From contig JAWOAU010000039.1 of NCBI GenBank assembly GCA_046498385.1, positions 1 to 12,755 on the forward strand: a stretch of DNA of 12,755 nucleotides, given 5' to 3'. The translations under genes and the position numbers were made by a program. Under the pieces are notes generated by a model that worked only from the letters and a program-made list of their open reading frames with translations, made no database searches and was not told where the DNA came from. Shown piece after piece: positions 5,280 to 12,498 of this stretch. How positions within the stretch are numbered: the stretch's first letter is position 1; the number at the start of each line of letters is the position of its first letter. The DNA comes from Halarchaeoplasma sp046498385. Its GTDB lineage: Archaea > Thermoplasmatota > Thermoplasmata > Halarchaeoplasmatales > Halarchaeoplasmataceae.

Positions 5280-5886
5280 AGCTCACCACCCCTGTATATC
5301 TGAGAACTGCAAGTAACACACCGAGGACCAGGAAAGCGCCCATGGGTAGTATGAATACGGCCATGGGGTTGTCCGCCAGGCCGGGTACTCGTATAAATTG
5401 TAAGCCAAATACAGACAGTTTTCCCGTTCCGAGTAGCTGTCTGAAGGTTGAGATAAGCAGTAGGGCTATACCGAATCCCACCACCATCCCCAGGGCGTCG
5501 GCGACGGACTCCGTTAACTTGTGTTTGGATGCGAAGGCTTCGGCCCTGCCCAGGATAATACAGTTAACGACTATCAATGGTATGTAAATTCCCAGGGATT
5601 TGCTGAGATCGGGTAAAAACGCCTGCATGGAAAGGTCCACAATGGTTACCAATGTGGCTATTACCACGATAAATACCGGTATCCTAACCCTTACCGGGAT
5701 GAAGTCTCTGATCAAGGATACGATTATATTGGCACACAGGAGCACGAACAGAACCGCAGCGGTCATGCCCAGTCCGTTGTCTATTGAGGTACTGACCGCA
5801 AGGGTGGGACACAGACCCAGCAGCAACACTAGAACCGGATTCGACTCCATTATACCCTTCCTGAAATAATCTAAGAACTTGCTCAT
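5272..5886 (-). CDS. rnfE: Rnf complex membrane subunit RnfE
   Basis: A 204-residue integral membrane protein homologous to RnfA, with inverted topology in the complex. It has GLCPTLAVSTS (24-34) and YIPLIVVNCIILGRAEAFAS (101-120). Cys26 and Cys109 are the paired ligands expected for the membrane [2Fe-2S] centre shared with RnfA. ATG 5886 overlaps the rnfG stop by 4 nt, and a clear GGAGGTG lies 6 nt upstream inside rnfG, so translation is probably coupled. The C-terminus ends at a TAA that is inside the first codons of rnfA. Confidence 0.95.
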   Translation of the reverse strand: MSKFLDYFRKGIMESNPVLVLLLGLCPTLAVSTSIDNGLGMTAAVLFVLLCANIIVSLIRDFIPVRVRIPVFIVVIATLVTIVDLSMQAFLPDLSKSLGIYIPLIVVNCIILGRAEAFASKHKLTESVADALGMVVGFGIALLLISTFRQLLGTGKLSVFGLQFIRVPGLADNPMAVFILPMGAFLVLGVLLAVLRYTGVVSCE

Positions 5887-6461
5887 GCAGACACCTCCGT
5901 GTTTTCTCTGATGAGGGCAGCCTTTTCAAGCACGGATTCATGTACTGTACTCACCACCGCTTTGCTACTCACCGTAGCGCCGGATATGGCATCGATCTCG
6001 CCGCCAGCTGCGGCCAACCTGATATCATCTATATTTGTACCTTTAAACTGATTCAAAAAAGTAGACTCTTCTATCTTGGCACCCAGCCCGGGAGTTTCTC
6101 CGTGGGATAAAACCGAGATTCCTTTTACCATTATGTTGCCTTCTGTCATATCAGTTTTCTCCAAGGCGACCAACAATTCTATCTCCCCTCCGTAGCCGTC
6201 CGCTTGGGTTTCGAAGGCATACCCTATGATCTCCTGTTCTTTATCGTATATTGTGTAAATCTCTATATCTTCGTTATACTCGAAATTATCCATGTCCGGG
6301 AACTGGATGATCAATATCTCCTTGAGTGCCTCCATCCTGGCCTCTTCTATCTTATCTTCAGTTACGGAATTTGTGATGACCAACCCGATAACGGCCACAC
6401 AGACCACTACTGTTAGGAACAAGATAGGATATATATCCGTTTTAAAACTCCCTTGGTTCAT
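5883..6461 (-). CDS. rnfG: Rnf complex subunit RnfG, covalent FMN carrier
   Basis: A 192-residue protein with one N-terminal membrane helix (about 10-30) and a flavin-binding domain. Motifs are GYGGEIELLVAL (89-100), SHGETPGLGAKI (119-130) and DAISGATVSSKAV (157-169). SGAT at 160-163 is the flavinylation signal; Thr163 should carry FMN through a phosphoester bond made by ApbE, which is the first gene of this operon. The domain faces outside the membrane in known Rnf complexes and relays electrons to the RnfD/RnfE side. ATG 6461 overlaps the rnfD stop (ATGA), with AAGGAGG about 7 nt upstream. Confidence 0.95.
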   Translation of the reverse strand: MNQGSFKTDIYPILFLTVVVCVAVIGLVITNSVTEDKIEEARMEALKEILIIQFPDMDNFEYNEDIEIYTIYDKEQEIIGYAFETQADGYGGEIELLVALEKTDMTEGNIMVKGISVLSHGETPGLGAKIEESTFLNQFKGTNIDDIRLAAAGGEIDAISGATVSSKAVVSTVHESVLEKAALIRENTEVSA

Positions 6462-7432
6462 TCTTTATCCTCCTTGTCTTCAGGTGGGACGTACCCATAT
6501 GGTTTTGGCCGTATATAGCGGTCTATCAAGGGAGTGAATGCATTCATTATCAATATAGAGAAGGCGACTCCTTCCGGTAACGAGCCATATATCCTTATAA
6601 CCACCACCAGCAGCCCGGCACAGAAGGCGAACAGCATCTGGCCTTTGTCCGTCATCGGAGCGGTCACGTAATCCGTAGCCATGAAAAAGGCACCCAGGAA
6701 AAGACCTCCGGCCAGTATGTGGAATATGGGGTCCTCGCCGGGAATCAGCCATGTGAGTGCGAATACCGTTCCTATGTATATCACCGGTATCCTCCATTTG
6801 ATAACACCGGTCAACAACAGAACGATGCCTCCTATCAGGATCAACAGTGCCGATGTCTCACCCAGAGACCCTCCAACATTACCCCATAAAAGGTCCATGT
6901 AAAGCTCTGTCTTGGTCCCGGAGTACACAAAATTGTCCATAAGGGGCGTTGCGGTGGTGACCGAATCGGCAAAAGGAGATGCGACTGGAGCGATCCATCT
7001 GGTCATCATCCCTGCGAAGCTTACGGACAAAAAGGCTCTGCCTGCCAGGGCCGGATTGAATATGTTGTATCCCAGACCGCCGAAGGCCTCTTTGATTATT
7101 GCTATGGAAAATGAAGCGCCTATCACCACCGCCCAGAGCGGTATACGGGGAGGCATTATGAGTGCAAACAGTAAGCCTGTGACTACGGCACTGCCGTCCA
7201 TCTTGAACTCCCGTTTCCTCAATTTTTTTGCGGCGTATTCGGTTAGGATACAAGCTGTAACGGAGGCCAGTATGATGAATACGGTGTAAACTCCGAAGAA
7301 GTAAACTCCGGCTGCGGAAGGTAATAGTAACATCAAACAAACGGTGTACATTATCTTTTCAGTTGATTTTTTGGAGTGTACGTGAGGAGATGTGCTGACC
7401 TTCAATTTTTTATCGTATGTTTCTTCAGTCAT
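6458..7432 (-). CDS. rnfD: Rnf complex membrane subunit RnfD, covalent FMN carrier
   Basis: A polytopic membrane protein of 324 residues, within the family range. GLGYNIFNPALAGRAFL (about 119-135) is the conserved family segment. DSVTTATPLMD (about 156-166) contains the TTAT flavinylation site, its last Thr being the expected FMN acceptor modified by ApbE. Near the C-terminus, FMATDYVTAPMT and FSILIMNAFTPLID are also typical. It shares electrons with RnfG in the membrane-embedded chain. Two tandem ATG codons, 7435 and 7432, are possible. The GGAGGTG at 7439-7445 is only 3 nt from the first but 6 nt from the second, so 7432 is preferred. It overlaps the rnfC TGA by one base. Confidence 0.95.
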   Translation of the reverse strand: MTEETYDKKLKVSTSPHVHSKKSTEKIMYTVCLMLLLPSAAGVYFFGVYTVFIILASVTACILTEYAAKKLRKREFKMDGSAVVTGLLFALIMPPRIPLWAVVIGASFSIAIIKEAFGGLGYNIFNPALAGRAFLSVSFAGMMTRWIAPVASPFADSVTTATPLMDNFVYSGTKTELYMDLLWGNVGGSLGETSALLILIGGIVLLLTGVIKWRIPVIYIGTVFALTWLIPGEDPIFHILAGGLFLGAFFMATDYVTAPMTDKGQMLFAFCAGLLVVVIRIYGSLPEGVAFSILIMNAFTPLIDRYIRPKPYGYVPPEDKEDKE

Positions 7433-8751
7433 CATTTACACCTCCGCTTCGCCAGTTGGGATTTACCCACCTTTATGTACTGGACTATCGGTATATGGGC
7501 GGGGCAGCTGTACGCACAGGAGCCGCACTCCACACAGTTCTCTATCCAGTAATCTTCCAACTCTTCGTACCATTCGTTCTTGGTGTACTGTACATACACC
7601 ATGGGCATTAAATCCATAGGGCAGGATTCCACGCAGGCTCCGCAGCGTATGCAGTTGCTTTCCGGTACCTTGTCGCTCTTTTTTACCAGTATGGAATTGG
7701 TACCCTTTTGAACCGGTTCTTGGAAGCTTGACTGGGTTACCCCCATCATGGGTCCTCCGAATATCATCACATCCCCATCACCGGCCATCCCTCCGCACAT
7801 GTCAATAAGTTCCTGTGCCGGTCTTCCGAATCTGGAGAGCAGGTTCTTGGGTTCCCTCACCATACCGGTCACGGTGACCACACGTTCGATGAGAGGTTTT
7901 CCGAGGTACACCGCATCGTGGATGGCCTTTAGGGTGCCCACGTTCTGCACCACCACACCCACCTCCATGGGCAGGCATCCCACGGGTACCTCCCGACCTA
8001 AAATTCGTTTTAACAGTGTTTTCTCCGCACCCAGGGGGTATTGTGTCCCCAATGATTCAACCGTGATCTTACCGGGATACCTGTTCCGTGAAAGCAATTT
8101 GTTCATGTTGCCCACGGCATCGGGTTTGTTGTCCTCGATGGCGATGTAAGCACGGCTGCAGTTGATCACCTTCATCATTATCTCCAGACCCTGGAGTATC
8201 TCCTCTCCGTGCTCCAGCATCAATCTGTGATCAGATGTTATATAGGGTTCGCACTCGCACCCGTTCACTATTATCGAGTCTATGGGTTTATCCGCAGGCG
8301 GCTGTAACTTTACATGGGTGGGGAACGTGGCACCTCCCAAACCCACTATACCTGCTTCCTTGATGATCTCGATGATCTCTTCTTTTGATAATCTGCCGGG
8401 ATGTGCTGGTTTATGGAGTTCCACCCATTCATCCCTTCCGTCGGATTCTATGACCACCGCCTCCATAGCTCGTGAAGTAACCGCATTAACGGTTTGTGTT
8501 ATCTTCTTCACCTTGCCCGATACGGTGGAATGGATCGGTACGGAAACGAAACCGGAGGCATCGGCTATCTTTTGTCCGGTTTTTACCTCCTCACCCCTTT
8601 TAACGATGGCCGTTGCCGGTGCCCCTATGTGTTGACACAGGGGCAGTGTTACTTCCCTGGGTAAGCCGGCGTACTCTACCTTTTTATTGCCGGATAACTT
8701 GTTCTCAGGGGGATGAACGCCGCTACTTTTTTTGCTGTTGAACAGTTTCAT
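7432..8751 (-). CDS. rnfC: Rnf complex peripheral subunit RnfC
   Basis: A 439-residue soluble subunit with the NuoF-like core. It has GGVHPPE-type N-terminus (SGVHPPENK), GLGGATFPTHVKL (137-149), VNGCECEPYITSDHRLM (162-178), a glycine-rich SLBB region, and two ferredoxin motifs, CIRCGACVESCP (Cys367, 370, 373, 377) and CVECGSCAYSCP (Cys406, 409, 412, 416). In bacterial Rnf this subunit carries FMN and reacts with NAD; the archaeal acceptor may differ. An upstream in-frame ATG at 8778 overlaps apbE and adds MMKYDRVFK, which is unlike the family. ATG 8751 (MKLFNSKK) is chosen because AGGGTG lies 6 nt upstream and the family usually begins this way. It starts 13 nt after apbE and overlaps the rnfD start. 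Confidence 0.95.
   Translation of the reverse strand: MKLFNSKKSSGVHPPENKLSGNKKVEYAGLPREVTLPLCQHIGAPATAIVKRGEEVKTGQKIADASGFVSVPIHSTVSGKVKKITQTVNAVTSRAMEAVVIESDGRDEWVELHKPAHPGRLSKEEIIEIIKEAGIVGLGGATFPTHVKLQPPADKPIDSIIVNGCECEPYITSDHRLMLEHGEEILQGLEIMMKVINCSRAYIAIEDNKPDAVGNMNKLLSRNRYPGKITVESLGTQYPLGAEKTLLKRILGREVPVGCLPMEVGVVVQNVGTLKAIHDAVYLGKPLIERVVTVTGMVREPKNLLSRFGRPAQELIDMCGGMAGDGDVMIFGGPMMGVTQSSFQEPVQKGTNSILVKKSDKVPESNCIRCGACVESCPMDLMPMVYVQYTKNEWYEELEDYWIENCVECGSCAYSCPAHIPIVQYIKVGKSQLAKRRCK
7439..7445 (-). promoter_or_regulatory. Shine-Dalgarno GGAGGTG for rnfD inside the rnfC end
   Basis: On the minus strand GGAGGTG occupies the last sense codons of rnfC. Its spacing (6 nt to the second of two tandem ATGs) decides the likely rnfD start and implies translational coupling. 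Confidence 0.6.
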
Positions 8752-8757
8752 TTTAAA

Positions 8758-8763
8758 CACCCT
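8758..8763 (-). promoter_or_regulatory. Ribosome site AGGGTG deciding the rnfC start
   Basis: The minus strand reads AGGGTG 6 nt before ATG 8751, in the short gap after the apbE stop. It favours this start over the in-frame ATG at 8778, which lies inside apbE with no such site. Confidence 0.5.
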
Positions 8764-8764
8764 A

Positions 8765-10009
8765 TCATACTTCATCAACGATATAGTCTGAAATACCCTG
8801 GGATAGGCTTAGACTTGACGGGTCTTCATAACATAGTACAAGGGATTCAACTCCGTCCAGTGAGTTCACCAGGGATGTTCCGTTCTCCGGACCCAGTACG
8901 AATATAGCCGTTGCCAGGGCGTCGGCCGTCGTACAGTCCTGGGATATAATGGTTGCGCTGGAGGATTTAAAAACCGTTCTTCCCGTACGAGGATCCATTA
9001 TATGTCCCACCTCGGCCTCGGGATCAAAGTACCTTTCGTAGTTTCCCGAGGTTGCGATCGCCTCCCCGGATAAATCGAACTCCGTCACGGATTCCGTTTC
9101 ATCCTCGGGGTTTCTCAGGCCTATGACCCATTTTTCACCTTCAGGTTTCGTTCCCAGGGTTGCAATGTCACCGCCGGCATCCACGAAGGCTCTCTTTATT
9201 CCATTGTTTTTCAGTTCTTCCACGGCTTTGTCCACCGCATACCCCTTGGCTATCCCGTCTAGGGTGAGGCTCGTTCCTTCTTCGAGCTCTATCGTGTTGC
9301 CGTCTATGGTTATCCTGTCGGAACCCACGTACTGTTGGGTTATGTTGATGTAATGTTCCTGAGTATCGTAAGGCAGGTTCCAGAAGTTGGTGGTTACCCT
9401 GAGTTCGTTATCATGATAGACATAGTAATTCTGCCACGAGGAGGAGACGGTCCAGCCATTTTCTGTTATTGTTACCGTGGGTGTTTCGTTGAGGGGATAG
9501 ATCGGGGGTTCGATGGCCTGGAATTCCCCCCTCAGCGACTCCGAAAAGACGTTTTGGTTCAATTCGGTAACATGCTCGGCATCTACCGTCATCAACTCGA
9601 ATTCGTTGTTCCAGAGGTTCAATAGAGGTGTGATCGTAATATCAAAAGCCCCGTCGGTGGTTTCGTAGATATCCATGGATCTCCCTATGAGCTCGACAAG
9701 CATGGGTGATGCGTCTTCCAGTCGCCCCTGGGTGTTCAGCACGGATAGTTCGGAAGACTGATTGTAGCGTGATGCGACGGAATTGACCTCCTCGATCCTG
9801 TCAAAGGCGGAGTCTATGGAGTCCATGGCATGTTCTTCATCGTGATGGTAAACGACTATCCTTACGTAAGTTCCCATCATCTCCCTTCTTTTCTCGTACC
9901 GTTGTATCGGAGGGTGGTAAAAAAACACAGAACCCACTATGACCAAGACTATCAACCCCACTGTAAGAAGGGCCATCAACATCGTTTTATCTTCTTTTTT
10001 GGACCTCAT
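8765..10009 (-). CDS. apbE: ApbE-type FAD:protein FMN transferase
   Basis: A 414-residue membrane-anchored ApbE. A hydrophobic helix at about 10-30 is followed by MGTYVRIVVY (45-54), GAFDITITPLLNLW (120-133), LDGIAKGYAVDKAVEEL (250-266), VDAGGDIATLG (276-286), SGNYERYF (321-328), HIMDPRTGRT (336-345) and TTADALATAIFVLG (360-373). The Ala/Gly/Asp and Thr/Asp residues of these motifs bind Mg and FAD. The enzyme cleaves FAD and attaches FMN to a Thr in SGAT-type motifs, here expected on RnfG and RnfD encoded downstream. The anchor would place it outside the membrane, where those domains face. About 118 residues separate LNLW from LDGIAKGY, about twice the usual gap; the extra part (about 155-230) is aromatic and Thr/Asn-rich. 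First gene of the operon. Confidence 0.93.
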   Translation of the reverse strand: MRSKKEDKTMLMALLTVGLIVLVIVGSVFFYHPPIQRYEKRREMMGTYVRIVVYHHDEEHAMDSIDSAFDRIEEVNSVASRYNQSSELSVLNTQGRLEDASPMLVELIGRSMDIYETTDGAFDITITPLLNLWNNEFELMTVDAEHVTELNQNVFSESLRGEFQAIEPPIYPLNETPTVTITENGWTVSSSWQNYYVYHDNELRVTTNFWNLPYDTQEHYINITQQYVGSDRITIDGNTIELEEGTSLTLDGIAKGYAVDKAVEELKNNGIKRAFVDAGGDIATLGTKPEGEKWVIGLRNPEDETESVTEFDLSGEAIATSGNYERYFDPEAEVGHIMDPRTGRTVFKSSSATIISQDCTTADALATAIFVLGPENGTSLVNSLDGVESLVLCYEDPSSLSLSQGISDYIVDEV

Positions 10010-10057
10010 GGGAATATCGCCGATCCTGCGGTGTTATAACGTAGTAAAAAGTTCACC

Positions 10058-10071
10058 TATTTAAGTGTTTT
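10058..10071 (-). promoter_or_regulatory. Archaeal BRE/TATA promoter for the apbE-rnf operon
   Basis: On the minus strand AAAACA (BRE-like) is followed directly by CTTAAATA (TATA-like, 10065 to 10058). Its centre is about 52 nt upstream of the apbE ATG, giving an expected start near 10035 and a leader of about 25 nt. It sits in the 86-nt gap after the hydrolase gene, so the operon can be expressed on its own. An AAGTG...CACTT inverted repeat (10063-10080) overlaps it and might be an operator. Confidence 0.5.
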
Positions 10072-10095
10072 AATGCACTTCGGGTACGTTATACC

Positions 10096-11331
10096 TTAGG
10101 TACCTTCATCCCAGCTGCTAAGGTATCGTTTCTGTTGGGAACTTAACGTGTCTATTTCAATTCCGTCAACCTTCAATCTCAGTCTCGCCACCATCTCATC
10201 CAGTTCCCTTGGTATGTTGTAAACCTTGGGCTCCAGACCATCTGTATCAACAACGTATTCCGCGGCGAGCATCTGCAGTGAAAAGCTCATGTCCATTATC
10301 TCCGCAGGGTGGCCCTGACCCACGGCTAGATTGACCAACCTGCCATCGGCAAGGAGGTTCAACTTTCTGCCGTCCTTCATCTCGTACTCGATCACATCTT
10401 CCCTTGCCTCTCGTTGAGATACGGACAGGCTTTCCAACATATCCCTGGATATTTCATTGTTAAAGTGACCGGAGTTCGCCAGTATGCAACCGTCCTTTGC
10501 ATTCATCATTGCCTCCTTGTCAACCACGTCCTTACAGCCGGTTACGGTCACGACGAAATCCGCCTTGCTTGTTCCCTGTTTAACTGGTAATACTTCAAAA
10601 CCGTCCATTGTGGCCTCAACGGCCTTTATGGGATCCACCTCGGAAACCATCACGTTGGCACCCATCCCCCTGGCCCTCATGGCAACACCCCGGCCGCACC
10701 ATCCATAGCCCACCACCAAGAACTTCTTGCCGCTTAATTGCAGATTGGTGGCCGTCATGATCCCGTCCATTGTGGACTGACCGGTACCGTACTTATTGTC
10801 GAACATGTGCTTCATGTAGGCGTCGTTGACGGACATCACCGGGAATCTTAGGGCACTGTCGGCTTCCATCGCCCTGAGACGAACTATACCGGTAGTGGTC
10901 TCCTCGGCCCCTCCGCGGATACCGTCTATGAGATCCTGCCTTTGCGTGTGTATCATGGATATGAGGTCCCCACCATCGTCTATCACCACATCTGGAGCGT
11001 GGGATAACGTACTCTTGAGATGTTGGTAGTACTCCTCATGGGTTTCACCCCTTCTCGCGTAAACATCCATCCCGTACTCTTCCCGTAGCGCCTCTGCAAC
11101 GGAGTCGTCGGTAGACAATGGGTTGCAGCTGGCCATCTTCACGTTGGCTCCGACCTCTCGCAGCGAAAGGGCCAGTATCCCGGTCTTGGCCTCTACATGG
11201 AGTGCCATGGATATGTTCATGTTCTCAAGAGTACCTCTATCCTTCACACGCTCCCTGACCTCTCCCAGTACCTTCATGTGTTCCCTGGCCCACTGCAGTC
11301 TTTTTACGCCTTTCTTTATGATATCCAACAT
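10096..11331 (-). CDS. ahcY: S-adenosylhomocysteine hydrolase
   Basis: A 411-residue enzyme of the usual archaeal length. It splits S-adenosylhomocysteine (or, in some archaea, S-inosylhomocysteine) to homocysteine plus nucleoside, keeping methylation going. Motifs include HVEAKTGILALSL (45-57), CNPLSTDD (69-76), DDGGDLI (118-124), SVNDAYMKHMFDNKYGTGQS (167-186) with the catalytic Lys/Asp/Asn region, the NAD site GYGWCGRGVAMRARGMGA (208-225), ANSGHFNNEI (285-294) and LAVGQGHPAEIMDMSFSLQ (335-353). The C-terminus ends KRYLSSWDEGT. The ATG at 11331 fits the family start; the ribosome site is weak. It is upstream of apbE in the same direction, 86 nt apart, but the apbE promoter suggests a separate unit. 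Its upstream flank is the composition break at about 11.34 kb, so the native promoter may be missing here. Confidence 0.95.
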   Translation of the reverse strand: MLDIIKKGVKRLQWAREHMKVLGEVRERVKDRGTLENMNISMALHVEAKTGILALSLREVGANVKMASCNPLSTDDSVAEALREEYGMDVYARRGETHEEYYQHLKSTLSHAPDVVIDDGGDLISMIHTQRQDLIDGIRGGAEETTTGIVRLRAMEADSALRFPVMSVNDAYMKHMFDNKYGTGQSTMDGIMTATNLQLSGKKFLVVGYGWCGRGVAMRARGMGANVMVSEVDPIKAVEATMDGFEVLPVKQGTSKADFVVTVTGCKDVVDKEAMMNAKDGCILANSGHFNNEISRDMLESLSVSQREAREDVIEYEMKDGRKLNLLADGRLVNLAVGQGHPAEIMDMSFSLQMLAAEYVVDTDGLEPKVYNIPRELDEMVARLRLKVDGIEIDTLSSQQKRYLSSWDEGT

Positions 11332-11361
11332 GCTACCGGGGCCCTATGAAACAGGTTATTA

Positions 11362-11583
11362 TTGTGTTTTTCCGTCGAGAATGGAAAAAATCAAGAACAG
11401 GAAATAAGGAAAGTTCTGAAAAAGAAGCAGAAGATATGGTTTTCCTGGTGTGCCATTCTTGTGATATTCGCTTTAGTTCTCTATTGGCTCGGATATTGGT
11501 GTATTCCTTGGTGGTTGTTGATTTTATTGATCTTAATTTGTTTTGTTCTGAGACTTCGTTTCAACGAAAAAAATAATCAATAA
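11362..11583 (+). CDS. Small two-helix membrane protein, start unclear
   Basis: An open frame giving a charged N-terminal part (ENGKNQEQEIRKVLKKKQK) followed by two hydrophobic helices, about WFSWCAILVIFALVLYWLG and WCIPWWLLILLILICFVL, and a short basic tail. The hydrophobic pattern makes this frame more credible than the overlapping one that begins at ATG 11346. No family is recognised. The frame has no ATG: the listed start is TTG at 11362, and the frame is open back to a stop at 11347. An ATG at 11381 is out of frame but would join this frame if the A6 run at 11385-11390 had seven A. So the true 5' end may be lost at a junction or damaged by a homopolymer error. The gene ends just before a strong terminator. 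Confidence 0.5.
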   Translation: MCFSVENGKNQEQEIRKVLKKKQKIWFSWCAILVIFALVLYWLGYWCIPWWLLILLILICFVLRLRFNEKNNQ

Positions 11584-11600
11584 TCAATTTGGATAAAAGA

Positions 11601-11628
11601 AAAGTCCGGTTTTTGCCGGACTTTTTTT
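11601..11628. terminator. Intrinsic (rho-independent) bidirectional terminator
   Basis: AAAGTCCGG (11601-11609), loop TTTTTG, CCGGACTTT (11616-11624), then T-run to 11628, with an A-tract before the stem. It is a perfect 9-bp stem that works for both the small membrane gene (plus) and thyX (minus), whose stops flank it. The form is typically bacterial and contrasts with the left part of the window. Confidence 0.88.
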
Positions 11629-11631
11629 ATT

Positions 11632-12357
11632 TTACATTTTAATTTCTCTTGTGTAATAAGGAATGCCGTGGTTGTCTTCTCCTTCTTTTACAAAATCATC
11701 AAATATTATTGGAATTTCTTCTCTTACCTTTTCAAGCAATTCTGCTATTATTCTCCTTATTTCCCAATGAGCACCAAGGGTAGTTCTTCTCTCAAATATT
11801 TGTCTCCATTCTCTAAGATTGGTGGTGACAATTATTTGAGATGAAATTCCTATGGGCAGGAATTGTCTTGCGTCTTCCGGCCTCCATCCCGAATCCAAAA
11901 GTGCTTCGTAGAAATTTCCTAAAAGATTTAAAAACTCTGAGATAGAAAAGATTTTTCCGTTTTTTAAAGTTATCTTGTTGTCTTCTTTCTCTCTTGGCGG
12001 GAACACAAACTCAATTTCTTTTTTGCCAACTTGCACTTTTCTGTTTTTATCTGAAACAAAATAGTTTACGTACCTGGTGGATTCTTGAGTAAATGCGCAA
12101 TGTCTGTGTCTGACCATTTCGTGAGTGAATCCTCTGGAAACGTTTGTAAATCTCACGGACATATATCCATGCTCAAGAACGCTTTCGTGTCCCAAGTCTA
12201 TAATTTTTTTGATAAATTTTGTAGCTGTTCCATTTGTAACTTCTTCTTTTTCCGATCTGTGAGAGGTTCTGCCCGCTCTTTCTATTGTTTTCAATTGCCT
12301 TAAAAGATCTTTTTTTGAAGTTAAAATCTCAAACTTTCCTTTCCTTATTATCTTCAT
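11632..12357 (-). CDS. thyX: Flavin-dependent thymidylate synthase ThyX
   Basis: A 241-residue ThyX. The signature RHRHCAFTQESTRY (83-96) satisfies the ThyX motif R-H-R-x7-S, which binds FAD and dUMP. Other typical parts are LGHESVLEHGYMSVRF (55-70), EDARQFLPIGISSQIIVTTN (161-180) and LREWRQIFERR (181-191). The enzyme methylates dUMP to dTMP using methylene-tetrahydrofolate and reduced FAD, and replaces ThyA in many small-genome bacteria and archaea. The ATG at 12357 is preceded by AAGGAGG at 8 nt spacing, a strong bacterial-type site. Coding composition is much more AT-rich than the rnf genes. The gene ends 4 nt from an intrinsic terminator. Confidence 0.95.
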   Translation of the reverse strand: MKIIRKGKFEILTSKKDLLRQLKTIERAGRTSHRSEKEEVTNGTATKFIKKIIDLGHESVLEHGYMSVRFTNVSRGFTHEMVRHRHCAFTQESTRYVNYFVSDKNRKVQVGKKEIEFVFPPREKEDNKITLKNGKIFSISEFLNLLGNFYEALLDSGWRPEDARQFLPIGISSQIIVTTNLREWRQIFERRTTLGAHWEIRRIIAELLEKVREEIPIIFDDFVKEGEDNHGIPYYTREIKM

Positions 12358-12365
12358 TTTTCGTT

Positions 12366-12372
12366 CCTCCTT
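12366..12372 (-). promoter_or_regulatory. Strong Shine-Dalgarno AAGGAGG of thyX
   Basis: Minus-strand AAGGAGG, 8 nt before ATG 12357, fixes the thyX start. Its canonical bacterial form, followed by an A-rich spacer, is part of the case that this tail is bacterial DNA. Confidence 0.75.
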
Positions 12373-12410
12373 TTTTTAAATTAAAGAACTTTTTCTGCTC
12401 TCATTTTGGC

Positions 12411-12427
12411 ACAAAAATTATTTTTGT
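12411..12427. repeat. 17-bp perfect palindrome between thyX and the small membrane gene
   Basis: ACAAAAAT, central T, ATTTTTGT. It lies in the 141-bp divergent intergenic region, about 55-70 nt upstream of thyX and 72 nt upstream of the other gene. It is a possible operator; AT-rich chance symmetry is a real alternative. Confidence 0.4.
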
Positions 12428-12456
12428 AAAGCATTGTATTTATTTTTTGGAATAAG

Positions 12457-12465
12457 TGATAAAAT
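12457..12465 (+). promoter_or_regulatory. Extended -10 promoter box
   Basis: TGATAAAAT matches the bacterial extended -10 form TGnTATAAT at all but one position. Transcription would start near 12472, giving a leader of about 27 nt before ATG 12499. No good -35 at normal spacing is seen. Confidence 0.4.
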
Positions 12466-12498
12466 ACAGTAAAAGAGTCGAAAACAATATTAAAAAAT

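Noticed and set aside
6879..7340. A 153-codon minus-strand frame in another phase of rnfD
   Set aside because: It lies inside rnfD, whose motifs are clear, and its sequence is Arg/His-rich without any recognisable domain, typical of a shadow frame.
7748..8149. Plus-strand open frame of 133 codons opposite rnfC
   Set aside because: It is antisense to the well-supported rnfC, is low in recognisable motifs and has no promoter or ribosome site.
8752..8778. ATG 8778 as the rnfC start
   Set aside because: It would overlap apbE by 14 nt and add nine non-family residues; ATG 8751 has AGGGTG at 6 nt.
10080..10100. GGTAC/GTACC inverted repeat after the hydrolase gene as a terminator
   Set aside because: The stem is only 5 bp with a long loop and no T-run follows on the minus strand.
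11346..11576. ORF starting at ATG 11346 as the real gene
   Set aside because: Its product lacks a coherent hydrophobic pattern, while the overlapping frame gives two clean membrane helices and ends properly before the terminator.
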